Source of the DNA: Gemmatimonadota bacterium
GTDB lineage: Bacteria > Gemmatimonadota > Gemmatimonadetes > Gemmatimonadales > GWC2-71-9
Reading direction: 5' to 3'
NCBI GenBank assembly: GCA_020351775.1
Contig: CP070666.1
Location: 3,871,055 to 3,907,460 of the forward strand
DNA length: 36,406 nucleotides
The position numbers and the translations under genes are program-made. Below the pieces are notes generated by a model. It did not search any database. It was not told the DNA's origin and was given only the letters and a program-made list of their open reading frames with translations. This document shows positions 26,110-36,156 of this stretch, piece by piece. Numbering within the stretch: the first letter of the stretch is position 1; every line of letters begins with the position of its first letter.

Positions 26110-27378
26110 CTAGCCTAAACAATTTACGGGCCACTCCCTTGGGTGACAAGCAACCCCCCCAATCCATACCTCAGTGACCAGATTGACACCGTACCAGTAC
26201 GGAAGCTCGCGCCAGTCCCGCGCTGCGATCAACGTCAGATCGGCCCGAAATCCCGGGGCGATCTGACCCCTCGTGCTAGCTTCCCCGACCGCCGCTGCAG
26301 CGTTCACGGTGATGGCGACTATGGTCTCGGCTGGAATCAACCCCATCTGCGACACACCCAGAGTGGCCATAAGGGGCAGGCTCAGCCCAGGCGAGCTACC
26401 GGGATTGAAGTCTGTTGCCAGCGCAATCGCCACCCCCGCATCGACCAACCGGCGCGCCGGTGCCTGATCGCGACTTCCCAGGAAGAGCATGGTGCCGGGA
26501 AGCAGCACGGCCACCGTGGAACTCCCGGCAAGAGCGGAAATGCCCGCTTCAGACACAGCGGCCAGGTGATCAGCACTGACCGCTCCTAGAGCGGTTGCCA
26601 GCTCCGCACCACCCGAGTAGTCGATCTCATCGGCATGCAGTTTCAGGCCCAACCCGTGGCGCCGCGCGGCCTCCAGCACAGTCCGCGACTGCTCAATGGT
26701 GAAGACACCCGGTTCGCAGAACACATCACAGAAGCGGGCGACCCCTTGTCGCTCTACCGCCGGCAACATTTGCTCGACCACCAGCGAGACGTACCCGTCC
26801 GGATCGTGCCGCGCCTCGGGAGGCACTTCATGCGCGCCCAAAAACGTCGGTACCAGATCGGGCCCGCCGTTTTCCGACAACACCTTGATGGCCTCGAGCT
26901 GCGCCAGTTCTGCCTCCAGCTCCAATCCATAGCCGGACTTGACCTCGACGGTGGTGGTGCCATTGGCTACCAGGGCGGAGAGCCTCGCTCGCGTCAGGTC
27001 TGCAAGCTCAGATACGCTGCGGCGCCTCACGTCGCCTACGGACGCCAGAATGCCACCGCCGGCGGCGGCAATCTCCTTATAGCTGATGCCTCGTGCCCGG
27101 CGCTCATGGTCCGCCAGTCGAGCGGAGCCAAAGACAGCATGCGTATGACAGTCGATGAACCCCGGCAGCAATACCCCACTTACCTCGTGGACGGCCGCAG
27201 CGGGATGGCGTGCGCGCAACTCGCTGTACTCTCCAATCGCTTCGACCCGTCCCGTATCGCCAATCACGACAGAACCGTCATCCACCACATCGAGTTCTGC
27301 CATTTCTGCACCGCGTCGCGCCCGATTTGGACCGCGACACGTCACGATTTGCTTGGCTCCAGTCAGGATGGTGCTCAA
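26110..27378 (-). CDS. hutI: Imidazolonepropionase
   Basis: Third step of histidine degradation: hydrolysis of 4-imidazolone-5-propanoate to N-formimino-glutamate. Amidohydrolase fold with metal ligands His78 and His80 ([11 protein letters not shown]), His248 (KLHADE) and Asp323 ([10 protein letters not shown]); substrate-binding GHE-type segment seen as [10 protein letters not shown]. Length 422 is normal. TTG 27376-27378 has GGAGG seven to nine bases upstream and overlaps the hutU stop as TTGA. It is last in the hutH-hutU-hutI operon. No formimidoylglutamase (hutG) or deiminase (hutF) follows; the next gene is the TPR protein 24 bases on, possibly in the same transcript. Confidence 0.97.
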   Translation of the reverse strand: MSTILTGAKQIVTCRGPNRARRGAEMAELDVVDDGSVVIGDTGRVEAIGEYSELRARHPAAAVHEVSGVLLPGFIDCHTHAVFGSARLADHERRARGISYKEIAAAGGGILASVGDVRRRSVSELADLTRARLSALVANGTTTVEVKSGYGLELEAELAQLEAIKVLSENGGPDLVPTFLGAHEVPPEARHDPDGYVSLVVEQMLPAVERQGVARFCDVFCEPGVFTIEQSRTVLEAARRHGLGLKLHADEIDYSGGAELATALGAVSADHLAAVSEAGISALAGSSTVAVLLPGTMLFLGSRDQAPARRLVDAGVAIALATDFNPGSSPGLSLPLMATLGVSQMGLIPAETIVAITVNAAAAVGEASTRGQIAPGFRADLTLIAARDWRELPYWYGVNLVTEVWIGGVACHPREWPVNCLG

Positions 27379-29036
27379 CTGACCGCCTCCTGCATCGGGA
27401 TCCTCAGGCCATGTTGTCTCGCCGCCGCGAGCGCCGCCGGGTATCCCGCATCGGCGTGTCGCACCACGCCGATCCCGGGATCGTTGGTGAGGACCCGTTG
27501 CAGCCGTGCGGCCGCGCCGGGGGTCCCGTCAGCAACGATCACCTGGCCAGCGTGGAGGCTGTTGCCAATCCCGACGCCGCCACCATGGTGGAACGAAACC
27601 CACGATGCGCCCGACGCGGTATTCAACAGCGCGTTCAGGATCGGCCAATCCGCAACCGCATCGGAACCGTCACGCATGCCCTCGGTCTCGCGGAACGGTG
27701 ATGCCACGGAACCCGTGTCCAAGTGGTCCCTGCCAATGGCTATGGGCGCACTGATCATTCCGCTGCCGACAAGATCATTGAGCGCGAGGCCGAACCGGGC
27801 TCTCTCGCCCTGTCCCAGCCAGCAGATGCGAGCTGGCAACCCTTGGAACGCGACCCTCTCGCGCGCCATCCGAATCCAGCGGACCAGATGTTCATCCTCG
27901 GGGAACAGCCTGAGCACGAGTTCGTCGGAGCGGTAGATGTCTTCCGGATCACCCGACAATGCAGCCCAACGGAACGGGCCCTTTCCTTCGCAGAACAACG
28001 GCCGGATATACTCCGGGACGAAGCCGGGGATTTCGAACGCATCGCTGACTCCCTGATCGAAGGCTTCAGTACGAATGTTGTTGCCGTAGTCGAACGTGAC
28101 GGCTCCGTTGCGCTGCAGCGACAGCATCGCTTTCACGTGCGTGGCAATCGACTCTTTGGCCGAGCGCACGTAGGCGTCAGGATCGCGCGCCCTCAGGGCC
28201 AGGGCCTCGGTGAGCGGCATGCCCGCGGGGACATAGCCATTGAGCGTATCGTGCGCAGAGGTCTGGTCTGTAAGGACGTCCGGCACCCAACCGCGGCGCT
28301 CCATTTCGGGGAGGACCTCGGCGCAGTTGCCGAGTAGTCCGATTGAGAGCCCCTCCCCGACGTCTCGGGCCCTGCTTGCGCGGTCCCAGGCCTCGTCCAG
28401 CGATTCGGTCATCACGTCCAGATAGCGAGTCTCCAGGCGGCGCTCAATGCGGCTCGGATCGACCTCGACACCTATGAATGACGCACCGTTCATAGTGGCG
28501 GCCAGTGGCTGTGCTCCGCCCATACCTCCCAAGCCACCTGTGACAACCATCTTGCCCGCGAGAGAACCTTGGAACTGCTGCCTGGCGACGGAACCGAACG
28601 TCTCGTATGTGCCCTGTAGGATTCCTTGCGTCCCAATGTAGATCCAGCTCCCTGCCGTCATCTGCCCGAACATGGTGAGGCCGGCGCGCTCCAGTTCTCG
28701 GAACTTCTCCCAGTTTGCCCAACGTCCCACGAGATTTGCATTCGCGATCAGCACTCGTGGTGCATCCTCGTGTGTGGTGAATACACCTACCGGCTTTCCC
28801 GACTGTATCAACAAGGTCTCATCGCTTCCCAGCGATCGCAGCGCGACGCAGATGGCATCAAAAGCCTCCCAGCTGCGCGCAGCGCGCCCGGTACCACCGT
28901 ACACTACCAAATCCGCAGGACGCTCCGCCACATCGGGATCAAGGTTGTTCATCAGCATGCGCAGGGCTGCTTCCTGAATCCAGCCGCGGCAGGAGATCGT
29001 GGTCCCACGCGGGGCACGCACCGTCCGACCCGTCAT
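27375..29036 (-). CDS. hutU: Urocanate hydratase
   Basis: Second step of histidine degradation, converting urocanate to imidazolonepropionate with tightly bound NAD+. Opens with [28 protein letters not shown], characteristic of urocanase. The NAD-binding loop is [20 protein letters not shown], and the urocanase family segments [22 protein letters not shown] and [10 protein letters not shown] are intact, as is the late [19 protein letters not shown]. Length 553 is standard. It overlaps hutH at its start (ATGA, 29033-29036) and hutI at its end, so the three are translated from one message. Confidence 0.98.
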   Translation of the reverse strand: MTGRTVRAPRGTTISCRGWIQEAALRMLMNNLDPDVAERPADLVVYGGTGRAARSWEAFDAICVALRSLGSDETLLIQSGKPVGVFTTHEDAPRVLIANANLVGRWANWEKFRELERAGLTMFGQMTAGSWIYIGTQGILQGTYETFGSVARQQFQGSLAGKMVVTGGLGGMGGAQPLAATMNGASFIGVEVDPSRIERRLETRYLDVMTESLDEAWDRASRARDVGEGLSIGLLGNCAEVLPEMERRGWVPDVLTDQTSAHDTLNGYVPAGMPLTEALALRARDPDAYVRSAKESIATHVKAMLSLQRNGAVTFDYGNNIRTEAFDQGVSDAFEIPGFVPEYIRPLFCEGKGPFRWAALSGDPEDIYRSDELVLRLFPEDEHLVRWIRMARERVAFQGLPARICWLGQGERARFGLALNDLVGSGMISAPIAIGRDHLDTGSVASPFRETEGMRDGSDAVADWPILNALLNTASGASWVSFHHGGGVGIGNSLHAGQVIVADGTPGAAARLQRVLTNDPGIGVVRHADAGYPAALAAARQHGLRIPMQEAVS

Positions 29037-30565
29037 ACCAGCACCTCCTCTCTGATCAACTGGGCGAGCTTCTCCAAGTCGCCTGTCAACGGTCGATCCT
29101 CAGTCAATGCGGGCACCATCCCTCGGATACGATGATAAGCGCGTTCCACACCCTGACCCGGGCGCATTGGCTTGTGGAACTCCAGTCCCTGTGCGGCGGT
29201 GAGGAACTCTGCAGCCACAATGCGCTGTGTATTCGCAAGAATCCGACGACACTTCAAGGCTGCCGTCATTCCCATGGGCACGTAGTCCTCTTGATTGCCG
29301 TCAGTGGGAATCGATTGAACGCTCGCCGGTGTGCACAGCGTGCGCGACTCGGCCACGAGAGCGGCGGCCGTGATCTGAACCATCATCAAGCCCGACTCGA
29401 GGCCCGGGTTCGTTGCGAGGAACGGAGGCAATCCCTGTGAGGTGTCTGGGTTGAGCATGCGGTCTATCCGCCGCTCCGACACCCCTGCGATCGTGGCCAG
29501 CGCTATCGCCAGCATGTCCAACGCCATCGCAATGGGCTGACCGTGGAAGTTGCCGCCAGAGAGCAGCTCCGTTCCAATGACGAGCGGGTTGTCCGTCGAG
29601 GCATTCAACTCAATCTCAGCCACCGTGGCGGCGTAATCGATGATGTCCTTCGCTGGACCGAGTATCTGTGGAGTGCACCGCAGGCTGTAGGCGTCCTGCA
29701 CCCTGGGGTCGTCCTCCCGATGTGATTCGCGGATCTGGCTTCCGTGCAACAGCTGACGCATCAGCCGTGCTGACTGCATCTGCCCCGGATGCGGCCGCGC
29801 GTCGTGGATCCTCTCGTCGAAGGGTACCGGCGTACCTCGCAGAGCCTCGAGACTCATGGCCGCCGCCGCGTGCGCAGTGCGCCAGAGATTGCTGCTATCG
29901 TGCACCAACAGAGCCAAGATACTCGACTGTGCCTGCGTGCCGTTGATGAAGGAGAGGCCTTCTTTGGCCTCGAATACGACCGGTTCAAGCCCGGCATCTC
30001 GCATCGCACTAGCTGTTTGCACCGGCCCCTGCTCAGCGACCCGCGTCCGCTCTCGCGGCGAGGCGACAGTGACCTCACCCTCACCCATCAGGGCGTAGGC
30101 CACATGAGCCAGCGGTGCAAGATCTCCGCTCGCGCCCACGCTTCCCTGCTCCGGTACGATCGGATGGATCCCCGCATTGAGCATCTCAGCCAGGCGCACG
30201 GCGAGCACGGATCGCACCCCGCTCGTCTGTCTTAGGAGAACGTTGGCCCGCAGCAGCATTAGGCCACGGACGACGTCAGTCGGTAGAGGGTCCCCCACCC
30301 CGGCAACATGACTGAGTATCAGGTTGCGCTGGAGCTGGAGCAGCTGACGGCTAGGCACACTCACGTTGGCCAGCTTACCGAAACCCGTGTTTACACCGTA
30401 GAGGGACGCACCGCTGGCAAGGTTCCGCTCGACGGTCGTCCGAGCCCGATCGACCCGCCTGACAGCTTCCTCTGCAACCTCGACCCGCGCGTGCGAGCGC
30501 GCTACGGCTATGAGGTCGGGAATCGTGAGTGAGGTGCCGTCAAGGATTACGACATCGCGGGACAT
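29033..30565 (-). CDS. hutH: Histidine ammonia-lyase
   Basis: First step of histidine degradation, releasing ammonia to give trans-urocanate. The MIO prosthetic group forms from Ala-Ser-Gly at 145-147 in [15 protein letters not shown], and the catalytic Tyr56 lies in [11 protein letters not shown]. Length 510 from ATG 30563-30565. A longer frame to 30601 exists but its extra codons run through a hairpin, so it is rejected. No Shine-Dalgarno is visible before this ATG (the upstream bases read ATTGCCCTC). The closest strong site is 89 bases upstream, before an ATG-TAG pair; see the leader. No HutC/HutP regulator gene is in the window. Confidence 0.97.
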   Translation of the reverse strand: MSRDVVILDGTSLTIPDLIAVARSHARVEVAEEAVRRVDRARTTVERNLASGASLYGVNTGFGKLANVSVPSRQLLQLQRNLILSHVAGVGDPLPTDVVRGLMLLRANVLLRQTSGVRSVLAVRLAEMLNAGIHPIVPEQGSVGASGDLAPLAHVAYALMGEGEVTVASPRERTRVAEQGPVQTASAMRDAGLEPVVFEAKEGLSFINGTQAQSSILALLVHDSSNLWRTAHAAAAMSLEALRGTPVPFDERIHDARPHPGQMQSARLMRQLLHGSQIRESHREDDPRVQDAYSLRCTPQILGPAKDIIDYAATVAEIELNASTDNPLVIGTELLSGGNFHGQPIAMALDMLAIALATIAGVSERRIDRMLNPDTSQGLPPFLATNPGLESGLMMVQITAAALVAESRTLCTPASVQSIPTDGNQEDYVPMGMTAALKCRRILANTQRIVAAEFLTAAQGLEFHKPMRPGQGVERAYHRIRGMVPALTEDRPLTGDLEKLAQLIREEVLV

Positions 30566-30672
30566 GAGGGCAATATAAACGCAGAACCCCGGCCCGCTCA
30601 CCGGGGTTCGAGAGCCGCCTTACCGCTACGCTGCGGCTACATGATGTGACAGGCTCCTCCCTGCACAATGCG
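30566..30672 (-). promoter_or_regulatory. Leader region of the hut operon with start-stop element and two hairpins
   Basis: Between the lipoprotein stop and hutH, minus strand, in order: Shine-Dalgarno GGAGGAG (30654-30660); ATG (30640-30642) immediately followed by TAG (30637-30639); a hairpin with AGCCGC/GCGGCT arms (30613-30638), whose 5' arm starts within the TAG and can also pair as CCGC/GCGG with a nearer partner; then the GAACCCCGG/CCGGGGTTC hairpin (30584-30609), 18 bases before hutH. The layout resembles translation-coupled attenuation, but a plain terminator of the lipoprotein gene plus an unseen hut promoter would also fit. Confidence 0.45.
30584..30609 (-). terminator. Terminator-like hairpin just upstream of hutH
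   Basis: GAACCCCGG (minus 30609-30601), eight-base loop, CCGGGGTTC (minus 30592-30584), then CTGCGTTTATATTG. Nine-bp perfect stem, with only a modest T-rich tail. It shares its stem core with the terminator at 21800-21829. As it lies between the lipoprotein gene and hutH it may end lipoprotein transcripts or act on hut expression. Confidence 0.55.
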
Positions 30673-31557
30673 TTACCGGCGGGTGACGGTGACTCCAGTC
30701 TCGCCAGCTGCCGGCAGCCCTCCGTGGATCGACAGCTCGGGATTGCCCGGATCGGTCTGATAACTCCAATCGAAGATCATGAACTCCTGGCCCACATGGG
30801 TCACTCGCAGACCGCCGAACCGCGGGTGCATGTCACCCTCGTCCATCTGGAACACGTAGCCGTACATTGGGACGGCTGTGATCGCGAGCGCACTGTAGCC
30901 GGTTTCCGGCGCGAGATCGATCGAGGTCAAGTCCTCGATGGGATCGGCCCCGTAGAGGGCGATCGTGGTTCCCGCCCGCTCCGGCACGAGCCAGAAATCT
31001 CCGTTGCCGTCACGGTCGACCCAAAAGTCGATGTCGGTTCTGTTGCCGTCGCCCACTGTGCCCAATTCCAGCGGATCGACCAGTCCGTTGCCATTGACGT
31101 CGTCCCAGAACCGGAAGCCGCTCATCGCCTGGTTTGCCTGGTAGGCCCAGATGATGACATTGCGCGCATCTGGTCGCGGTGTATCGGCCCAGGGCTGAGG
31201 GAGGTCACTCTCAAATCCGTCGATGCTCACCGATACTGTGACAAAGCAGCGGGGAATACCGTTCTCAAGCGCGCTCACCAGGAACTCAGGAGCGATGGTG
31301 CTACCCTCGAATGACCACTCCTCACCGCACAGGCGCGCGTCGAGCGAGTACGACGTACTGTAGATGCGGTACTCCAAGAACGTCTCCGGCGGCGCGTTGA
31401 CATAAGCGTTGTCCGACCAAGCCAGAAAGATCGCCCCATTGAGGCTGGTGCCCACTAGCGAGTTCGGCGTTTCCAGCACGATGCCGCTGACGGCAGTGTT
31501 TTCGGAACAGCCCACCAGGGCGAGTGTCAAGACAGACCCAATCAGTACGCGTTGCAT
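30673..31557 (-). CDS. Lipoprotein of unknown function with FN3-like and EF-hand-like segments
   Basis: Not recognised as a named family. A lipoprotein signal peptide ends at LVGC with lipidated Cys17. Residues about 25-125 have a fibronectin-III-like rhythm: GAIFLAWSDN, LEYRIYSTSY, and ENGIPRCFVTVSVSIDGFES. This fold call is from pattern only. Residues 153-164 (DDVNGNGLVDPLE region) are a perfect DxNxNGxxDxxE EF-hand-type calcium loop, and DRDGNGDF at 181-188 is a partial second loop. The rest is beta-rich and acidic. ATG 31555-31557 has GGGGGA four to five bases upstream. It stands between lptD and hutH and probably has its own promoter, with a TATGAT at 31623-31628. Confidence 0.75.
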   Translation of the reverse strand: MQRVLIGSVLTLALVGCSENTAVSGIVLETPNSLVGTSLNGAIFLAWSDNAYVNAPPETFLEYRIYSTSYSLDARLCGEEWSFEGSTIAPEFLVSALENGIPRCFVTVSVSIDGFESDLPQPWADTPRPDARNVIIWAYQANQAMSGFRFWDDVNGNGLVDPLELGTVGDGNRTDIDFWVDRDGNGDFWLVPERAGTTIALYGADPIEDLTSIDLAPETGYSALAITAVPMYGYVFQMDEGDMHPRFGGLRVTHVGQEFMIFDWSYQTDPGNPELSIHGGLPAAGETGVTVTRR

Positions 31558-31803
31558 GGCGTCCCCCTGAGGTATTGGCAGCCTAGCCAGCTAGGGAGGC
31601 AGATAGTGTGCCACACCGCAACATCATATCGGACAATGAGTTATTCATCGAGTGACCGGCCGGATTGTCCGCATTCGGGGACACGTTGAGGATGGGGAGC
31701 AGGGAGCGGAGATTGCCCGCCGTGGCCGTCGCCACGACTTTGACCGCCGGAACGCCGGGGTGCCGGGTACCCGGGACGCCGTCTACTGACGGCTGGAATC
31801 TGT
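31558..31803. other. Intergenic region between lptD and the lipoprotein gene
   Basis: No convincing gene in 246 bases. Just past lptD (minus strand) lies a hairpin GCCGTC, loop AGTA, GACGGC (31778-31793), then a perfect 12-base palindrome CCGGGTACCCGG (31763-31774). Neither is followed by a T-run, so termination is uncertain. Nearer the lipoprotein gene a TATGAT (minus, 31623-31628) could be a -10 element 66 bases before its ATG, without a good -35. Confidence 0.4.
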
Positions 31804-34590
31804 CTATCTGCCGCGCACCGTTCGCTGGTCGTACTGGAACTTCATCTCGGGCTGGTCTTGGAGACTTATGAAGAAGTTGAAGGCGAAATTCCCATTGGGG
31901 GCCTTCACAAACGAGAACGTGGCGCGCCAGCGATGCATGGTGCGATCGAGCCTTAGCAGGTGCTGGCCAAACTCCTTCTGCGTGATGTTGTAGTTGGTGT
32001 TCCAGGAGACGGACCATCCCGGCGTGAGCGAGAATCCGATCTGAAGGCCGAGGTTCCGTAGCGAGGGAGTCTCGATGGCCTCTCCATCGACAATCCGCGT
32101 TCGCGTGCGCTGTTCATCGTAAGTAACCGATGTGCGAAACCCTCCACCGGCAGTGGGTCTGGCCGTCAGTTGATCGATGGCCGGATCCAGGCTGCGGGGT
32201 GCCGACATGGCACCGCCAAGCGGCTGCAGCCGATCCTGTGGGTCTGCCGCCTGATCTTCCTGCTCGGCGGTCACCTCGCCACCGGTGAACAACGAGAAGA
32301 TGTTCGCGAAGGTCGCCCCGGTTAGCGTAAACCGGGCCGATACCGATCTCAGGAACAGATCGAATCTGGTCGAGTCATACCCGATGGGTCCGTCCCACAG
32401 CTCGTGCGACAACGATAGAGTGAAGCCCCGCAGTAAGTCGCTCGTGAATGTGTTCTGTATGGACCCGGTGGTCCAGCCGGATCTTCCCGGTTCCTTCGCC
32501 TGCTGAAAGTCATATGTGATTGCCGAGGTCTGAATGCTCAGCAGCTTTACCTTGGGGGCATCCCGCGGATCAGACGTCGTATCATCCGCTGCCGCACGCA
32601 GCTTGCCTTCGAACGTCTGGGACAGTCCGAGGCTTATGGAATGTGCAGTTGGGCTGCGAAGCTGCGGTGTGGTTCCCGGCCGCGATACCGCCCTGGCATA
32701 GGCTTCGGGGACATCGGCCGCCGGGGCGAGATTCCAGCTGAACATCGGGGAGAACGAGTGCCGAATCCGTGAAATCGGGCCGACGCCGGGAAAGAATCCA
32801 AACACCGTCGGAGAGAGAGAAGCACTGAAGGAGAGCCGCTTACCTTGGCTCACGAACGCACCACCCGTTTGGCGATTGCGAATCATGAAGGGGCCACTGG
32901 TCGTGTTCTGTACTCCCACTGAAGGCTGCAGCTTCCAAGTGGAGGGGAACAGGCTCGGCAGGTTTATGCCCGTGTTCCAGTCCACCCCCGTGCTGAAATC
33001 CTCGCCGTAGTAGACGGTGCTGGTGGACGAATCCACTGGATCGACGATCGTGACCGGCTGTGATGGCCGATTCGTCACGAAATCGGTCACTGAGAAATCG
33101 TTGCGCCAGTTCCAGCGTCCCACTCTGATCGGTGTCGCCAAGCGAAAGCCAGTAGTCCGGTCGTCAGGAAAGAGAGTGTCGGCCGTGATTCCTGCAATCG
33201 TGCTCGTCTCAATCACGACCCCCGGGAACTGGTTGAGCCGCTGGTTGTTCGAAAAGGAAAACGAGGGCGACCAGGTGACCGCCTCACCGAAGTTCACCGG
33301 CGCAGGCGAGAGACTTATGTCCGGCAGCGATTGCGTTATCGTGCCGTTCGCCAGGTCCTGCGACCGGCTGGCACCGATCGTGAGCGTGCCCCAGTCCATC
33401 TGCTTGCTGAAGTTGACGCGGCTGCCGAGTGTGGCGGTCTGCACCAGCGGATCAACCGAGTTCTGCTCGATCACCCTCGTGCTGGTGGCGTAGTCCACGT
33501 TGGCGGTGAGGCGCGTTCGTTGGTTGAAGCTCTGTTGATGCATCCACTGCAGACGTAAGGATTTCGATCCGGGCTGCCCCTCCGCGCCTTCCTCGAAGAT
33601 CCGTGACAACCCAATGCTCCCGGCCAGGAATCGATTCAGCCAGCGGTACTTCATCTGACCATTGAGCGCCACGTAGTTGCCCGAGAACCAGTCCAACGAA
33701 GCTTGAAAGTCGAGGTAATCGCTAATCGCAAAGTAGTATCCGATGTTGCTCACGTGGCGCCTGTAACCGGTGTTGGGTCGCACGAGATCGTTGAATCCAA
33801 AACGCGGCACCAACAGACCGCTGCGTCGGCCTTGGCGCATGTCCTGCCAGATGAACGGGAGCCAAAGCACGGGCACGTCCTTCACGTACAGCACCGCCGG
33901 CCTCGCGACCAGCACGTTGTCCGAGACCCACTTCACGTTGGACGCGTGAAAGTGGTAGTGCGGTGTGGCGAGTTGGCAGGTCGTCACATCGGTGCCGGAC
34001 CCATAGATTCGTGTCGAGCCCGAGTCGACGGCGAGCTCCCCGGTCAGGTACCAATCGATGCCCTGTTGCTCGAACTTGGTCAGCGCCTCGGCCACTATCC
34101 CGGTACGCTCGCATGTGTCGTACCGCATGCCACCCCCTACCAACACCGTCTCCCGGTCGAACAGGGCTGGCTTCCCACTCGCCACCAACAGGCAATCGTC
34201 CTGCTGAAACGTGACCGAATCGGCCTCGAGGATACTGCCCTCACGTTCCACCAAGGAACTTCCCGTGAGACGAATCTCGCTCGTCTCTGCAAACAGAGTG
34301 AGGCTGTCGGCAGCATAGCGCGTGGCCCCATAGTCTTCGAGCTCAAGGAGAGCCGTGATGATCGAATCGGCCGTCGGGAATGAGCGGGAAGGCTGGGCGG
34401 GGAGTCCCAGCGCGCGGGCCTCGGCGGTATCGATGGGAACCGGGATGGAATCCTGGCGCAGCGAATCGGTGGGCTGCCGTTCCCGCTGCTGTGTGCGTGG
34501 CGGAGGCCTCGCTTCTTGCGCTGCACCTGCGCCAGGCACTACCAAGATGGATGCCGTAGCACAGCCGATCAGAAGCCCGCGACCCATCAT
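31804..34590 (-). CDS. lptD: LPS-assembly protein LptD (OstA/Imp)
   Basis: Outer-membrane beta-barrel that inserts lipopolysaccharide or a related lipid into the outer leaflet. A signal peptide with predicted cleavage near AGA-AQ (about residue 24) is followed by a Pro/Gln/Arg-rich stretch, an LptA/OstA-like N-terminal jellyroll (about 65-230, with LTLFAETSEIRLTGSSLVER and DSVTFQQDDCLLVASG), then the barrel (about 245-928) with YVKDVPVLWLPFIWQ and RSGLLVPRFGFND typical of the LptD family. Alternating aromatic beta strands run to the C-terminus. ATG 34588-34590 overlaps the tatC stop as ATGA. The frame stays open another 157 codons into tatC, but that extension is not coding. 928 residues is a reasonable length. 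Confidence 0.9.
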   Translation of the reverse strand: MMGRGLLIGCATASILVVPGAGAAQEARPPPRTQQRERQPTDSLRQDSIPVPIDTAEARALGLPAQPSRSFPTADSIITALLELEDYGATRYAADSLTLFAETSEIRLTGSSLVEREGSILEADSVTFQQDDCLLVASGKPALFDRETVLVGGGMRYDTCERTGIVAEALTKFEQQGIDWYLTGELAVDSGSTRIYGSGTDVTTCQLATPHYHFHASNVKWVSDNVLVARPAVLYVKDVPVLWLPFIWQDMRQGRRSGLLVPRFGFNDLVRPNTGYRRHVSNIGYYFAISDYLDFQASLDWFSGNYVALNGQMKYRWLNRFLAGSIGLSRIFEEGAEGQPGSKSLRLQWMHQQSFNQRTRLTANVDYATSTRVIEQNSVDPLVQTATLGSRVNFSKQMDWGTLTIGASRSQDLANGTITQSLPDISLSPAPVNFGEAVTWSPSFSFSNNQRLNQFPGVVIETSTIAGITADTLFPDDRTTGFRLATPIRVGRWNWRNDFSVTDFVTNRPSQPVTIVDPVDSSTSTVYYGEDFSTGVDWNTGINLPSLFPSTWKLQPSVGVQNTTSGPFMIRNRQTGGAFVSQGKRLSFSASLSPTVFGFFPGVGPISRIRHSFSPMFSWNLAPAADVPEAYARAVSRPGTTPQLRSPTAHSISLGLSQTFEGKLRAAADDTTSDPRDAPKVKLLSIQTSAITYDFQQAKEPGRSGWTTGSIQNTFTSDLLRGFTLSLSHELWDGPIGYDSTRFDLFLRSVSARFTLTGATFANIFSLFTGGEVTAEQEDQAADPQDRLQPLGGAMSAPRSLDPAIDQLTARPTAGGGFRTSVTYDEQRTRTRIVDGEAIETPSLRNLGLQIGFSLTPGWSVSWNTNYNITQKEFGQHLLRLDRTMHRWRATFSFVKAPNGNFAFNFFISLQDQPEMKFQYDQRTVRGR

Positions 34591-35345
34591 GATGTCATCT
34601 GGGCCCTTTCGCGACTCTTCCACACGAGTCGCGCAGCAAAGATCCCCACTTCGTACAGCAGTACGACAGGAAACATCAACATCAGCATCGACGCCACGTC
34701 GGGCGGCGTCAGCATGGCGGCGAGAACGGATGCTACCACGAGCGCGTACGGCCGCATTCTGGCGAACGTCGCAGGGCTCACGACTTGCATGGCCGACAAC
34801 AGCACCATCAGGATAGGCACCTCGAACATCAGACCGAAGGCGAGAATCAGTTGGGTTACGAAACCGAAGTACGCCGTGGCGGTGATGATGTATTCGAGAT
34901 AGTCCCTTTGGAAGCGTGTCAACAGGAACCGCATCGCGACCGGCAGCACCCATAAATAGGCCATGAGCACACCCGCAATGAACAAGCCGAGCCCGGCTAT
35001 CAGGAAGGGTGTGATGTAGCGGCGCTCGTGTTCGTACAGTGCCGGCAACAGGAAGGCCCACGCCTGTGCGATGATGACGGGAGCACTCAGGACGAGGCCG
35101 ATTACGACCGCCAACTTCAGGGTCACAAAGAACGCGTCAGTCGGCGCAGTTACGTGGAGCTTGCCCTCGGGTAGGAAAGGTGCGATGGGCTCCTTCAAGA
35201 GTTCCAGCACCTCGAAGTTCTGCACCACCAGGAAACCGATGACCGTCCCGACGATCAGCGCGCCGAGACTCTTCAGGATACGCCACCGCAGTTCTTCGAG
35301 GTGGTCCAGGAAGGGCATCTCGCCCTTGTTGCTCTTCTTGCTCAT
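34587..35345 (-). CDS. tatC: Twin-arginine translocase subunit TatC
   Basis: Membrane receptor for twin-arginine signal peptides. The N-terminal cytoplasmic motif FLDHLEELRWRIL holds the conserved Glu/Arg pair for signal binding. About six transmembrane helices follow (roughly 26-42, 75-97, 110-135, 155-180, 193-208, 212-232). A conserved loop residue pattern PTDAFFVTLKLA sits between helices 1 and 2, and the FGLMFEVPI segment in helix 4 carries the conserved Glu. Length 252 is normal. It follows cpoB by 25 bases and overlaps lptD by 4. TatA is encoded separately at 21874-22116. Confidence 0.97.
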   Translation of the reverse strand: MSKKSNKGEMPFLDHLEELRWRILKSLGALIVGTVIGFLVVQNFEVLELLKEPIAPFLPEGKLHVTAPTDAFFVTLKLAVVIGLVLSAPVIIAQAWAFLLPALYEHERRYITPFLIAGLGLFIAGVLMAYLWVLPVAMRFLLTRFQRDYLEYIITATAYFGFVTQLILAFGLMFEVPILMVLLSAMQVVSPATFARMRPYALVVASVLAAMLTPPDVASMLMLMFPVVLLYEVGIFAARLVWKSRERAQMTS

Positions 35346-35370
35346 CTGGATCCGCCGGACAGGCCGACGA

Positions 35371-36156
35371 CTAACGGCTAGGGTTCAGCTTTGCGCGGGC
35401 TAGCTCCGCCGCGTCGGACTGGGGATAACCGGTGACTACTCGTTCGTAATACACCCTGGCCCGTTCCAGGTCCCCCTTCTGCTCTGCAATGAGACCCAAG
35501 CGATACAGCGCTGTGGGGGCCCGCGGTGATTCGCTATGGCCTTCGGCCACGCGCGCGTATGCGGTGGCGGCGGAGTCCGGATCTATGCCTTCCCAGGACT
35601 CACCGATATGGAACTGTGCATCGGGAACCAGCCGGTGGCCAGGATACTGGTCTATCAGCAACCTGAAGGCCATGCGGGCCGTCTGGCGGCTGCCGCGGTC
35701 CAGCTGCGCAATCGCCGTCTCGTAGATCTCTTCGGGGCCCGGCGCGCCGGCCGGTGCGGCAACCCCCGCGCTGTCGGCACCCGGCGGGCCTGCAGCTACG
35801 AGCGGGCTCTCTCGGGCATCGAGCCTCCGCTGCAATTCCGCGAGCCGCGCCTGGCTCTGTCCCGATAGCTCCTGGATCTGCATCAACTGGCGCTGTACTT
35901 CAGTCAGGTCACTGCGGACGGTGCCCCGGAACAGAGTCAGCCGCCTATCCTGGGCGTCAAGGGAGTCGATGACCTGCCGCTGTAGAGCGATGATCTGTTG
36001 AAACGTTATCTCCAAGAAGTCGGCCCGCGCGGAATCGGCACGGGCCATTTCAGCTCGAAGCTGCTGTACTTCCTGCTCCACGCGGCGAACGTCGCCCTTG
36101 AGCGCGCAACCGCTCAGGGCGACACTCACCAACGTGGGAAAGCCAATCAGCCTCAC
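35371..36156 (-). CDS. cpoB: Tol-Pal accessory lipoprotein CpoB/YbgF
   Basis: Periplasmic partner of Tol-Pal that links outer-membrane constriction with cell-wall synthesis. A lipobox LSGC puts Cys17 at the mature end, which is unusual because E. coli CpoB is soluble. Residues about 20-115 form a coiled coil ([20 protein letters not shown] and later [19 protein letters not shown]), then a Pro/Ala linker, then three TPRs (about 142-258, with [20 protein letters not shown] and [26 protein letters not shown]). GTG 36154-36156 overlaps the pal stop as GTGA. Confidence 0.9.
   Translation of the reverse strand: MRLIGFPTLVSVALSGCALKGDVRRVEQEVQQLRAEMARADSARADFLEITFQQIIALQRQVIDSLDAQDRRLTLFRGTVRSDLTEVQRQLMQIQELSGQSQARLAELQRRLDARESPLVAAGPPGADSAGVAAPAGAPGPEEIYETAIAQLDRGSRQTARMAFRLLIDQYPGHRLVPDAQFHIGESWEGIDPDSAATAYARVAEGHSESPRAPTALYRLGLIAEQKGDLERARVYYERVVTGYPQSDAAELARAKLNPSR

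Noticed and set aside
26635..27936. 433-codon plus-strand frame opposite hutI and hutU
   Set aside because: It crosses two well-supported genes antisense and has no family motif; it arises from codon bias.
31583..32017. 144-codon minus-strand frame overlapping the lptD 3' end
   Set aside because: It lies out of frame in the last 200 bases of lptD and has no recognisable domain beyond it; kept only as possible noise in the intergenic stretch.
34591..35061. 157-codon N-terminal extension of lptD into tatC
   Set aside because: It is an alternate frame of tatC; LptD has a proper signal peptide at ATG 34590, which overlaps the tatC stop in the usual ATGA form.
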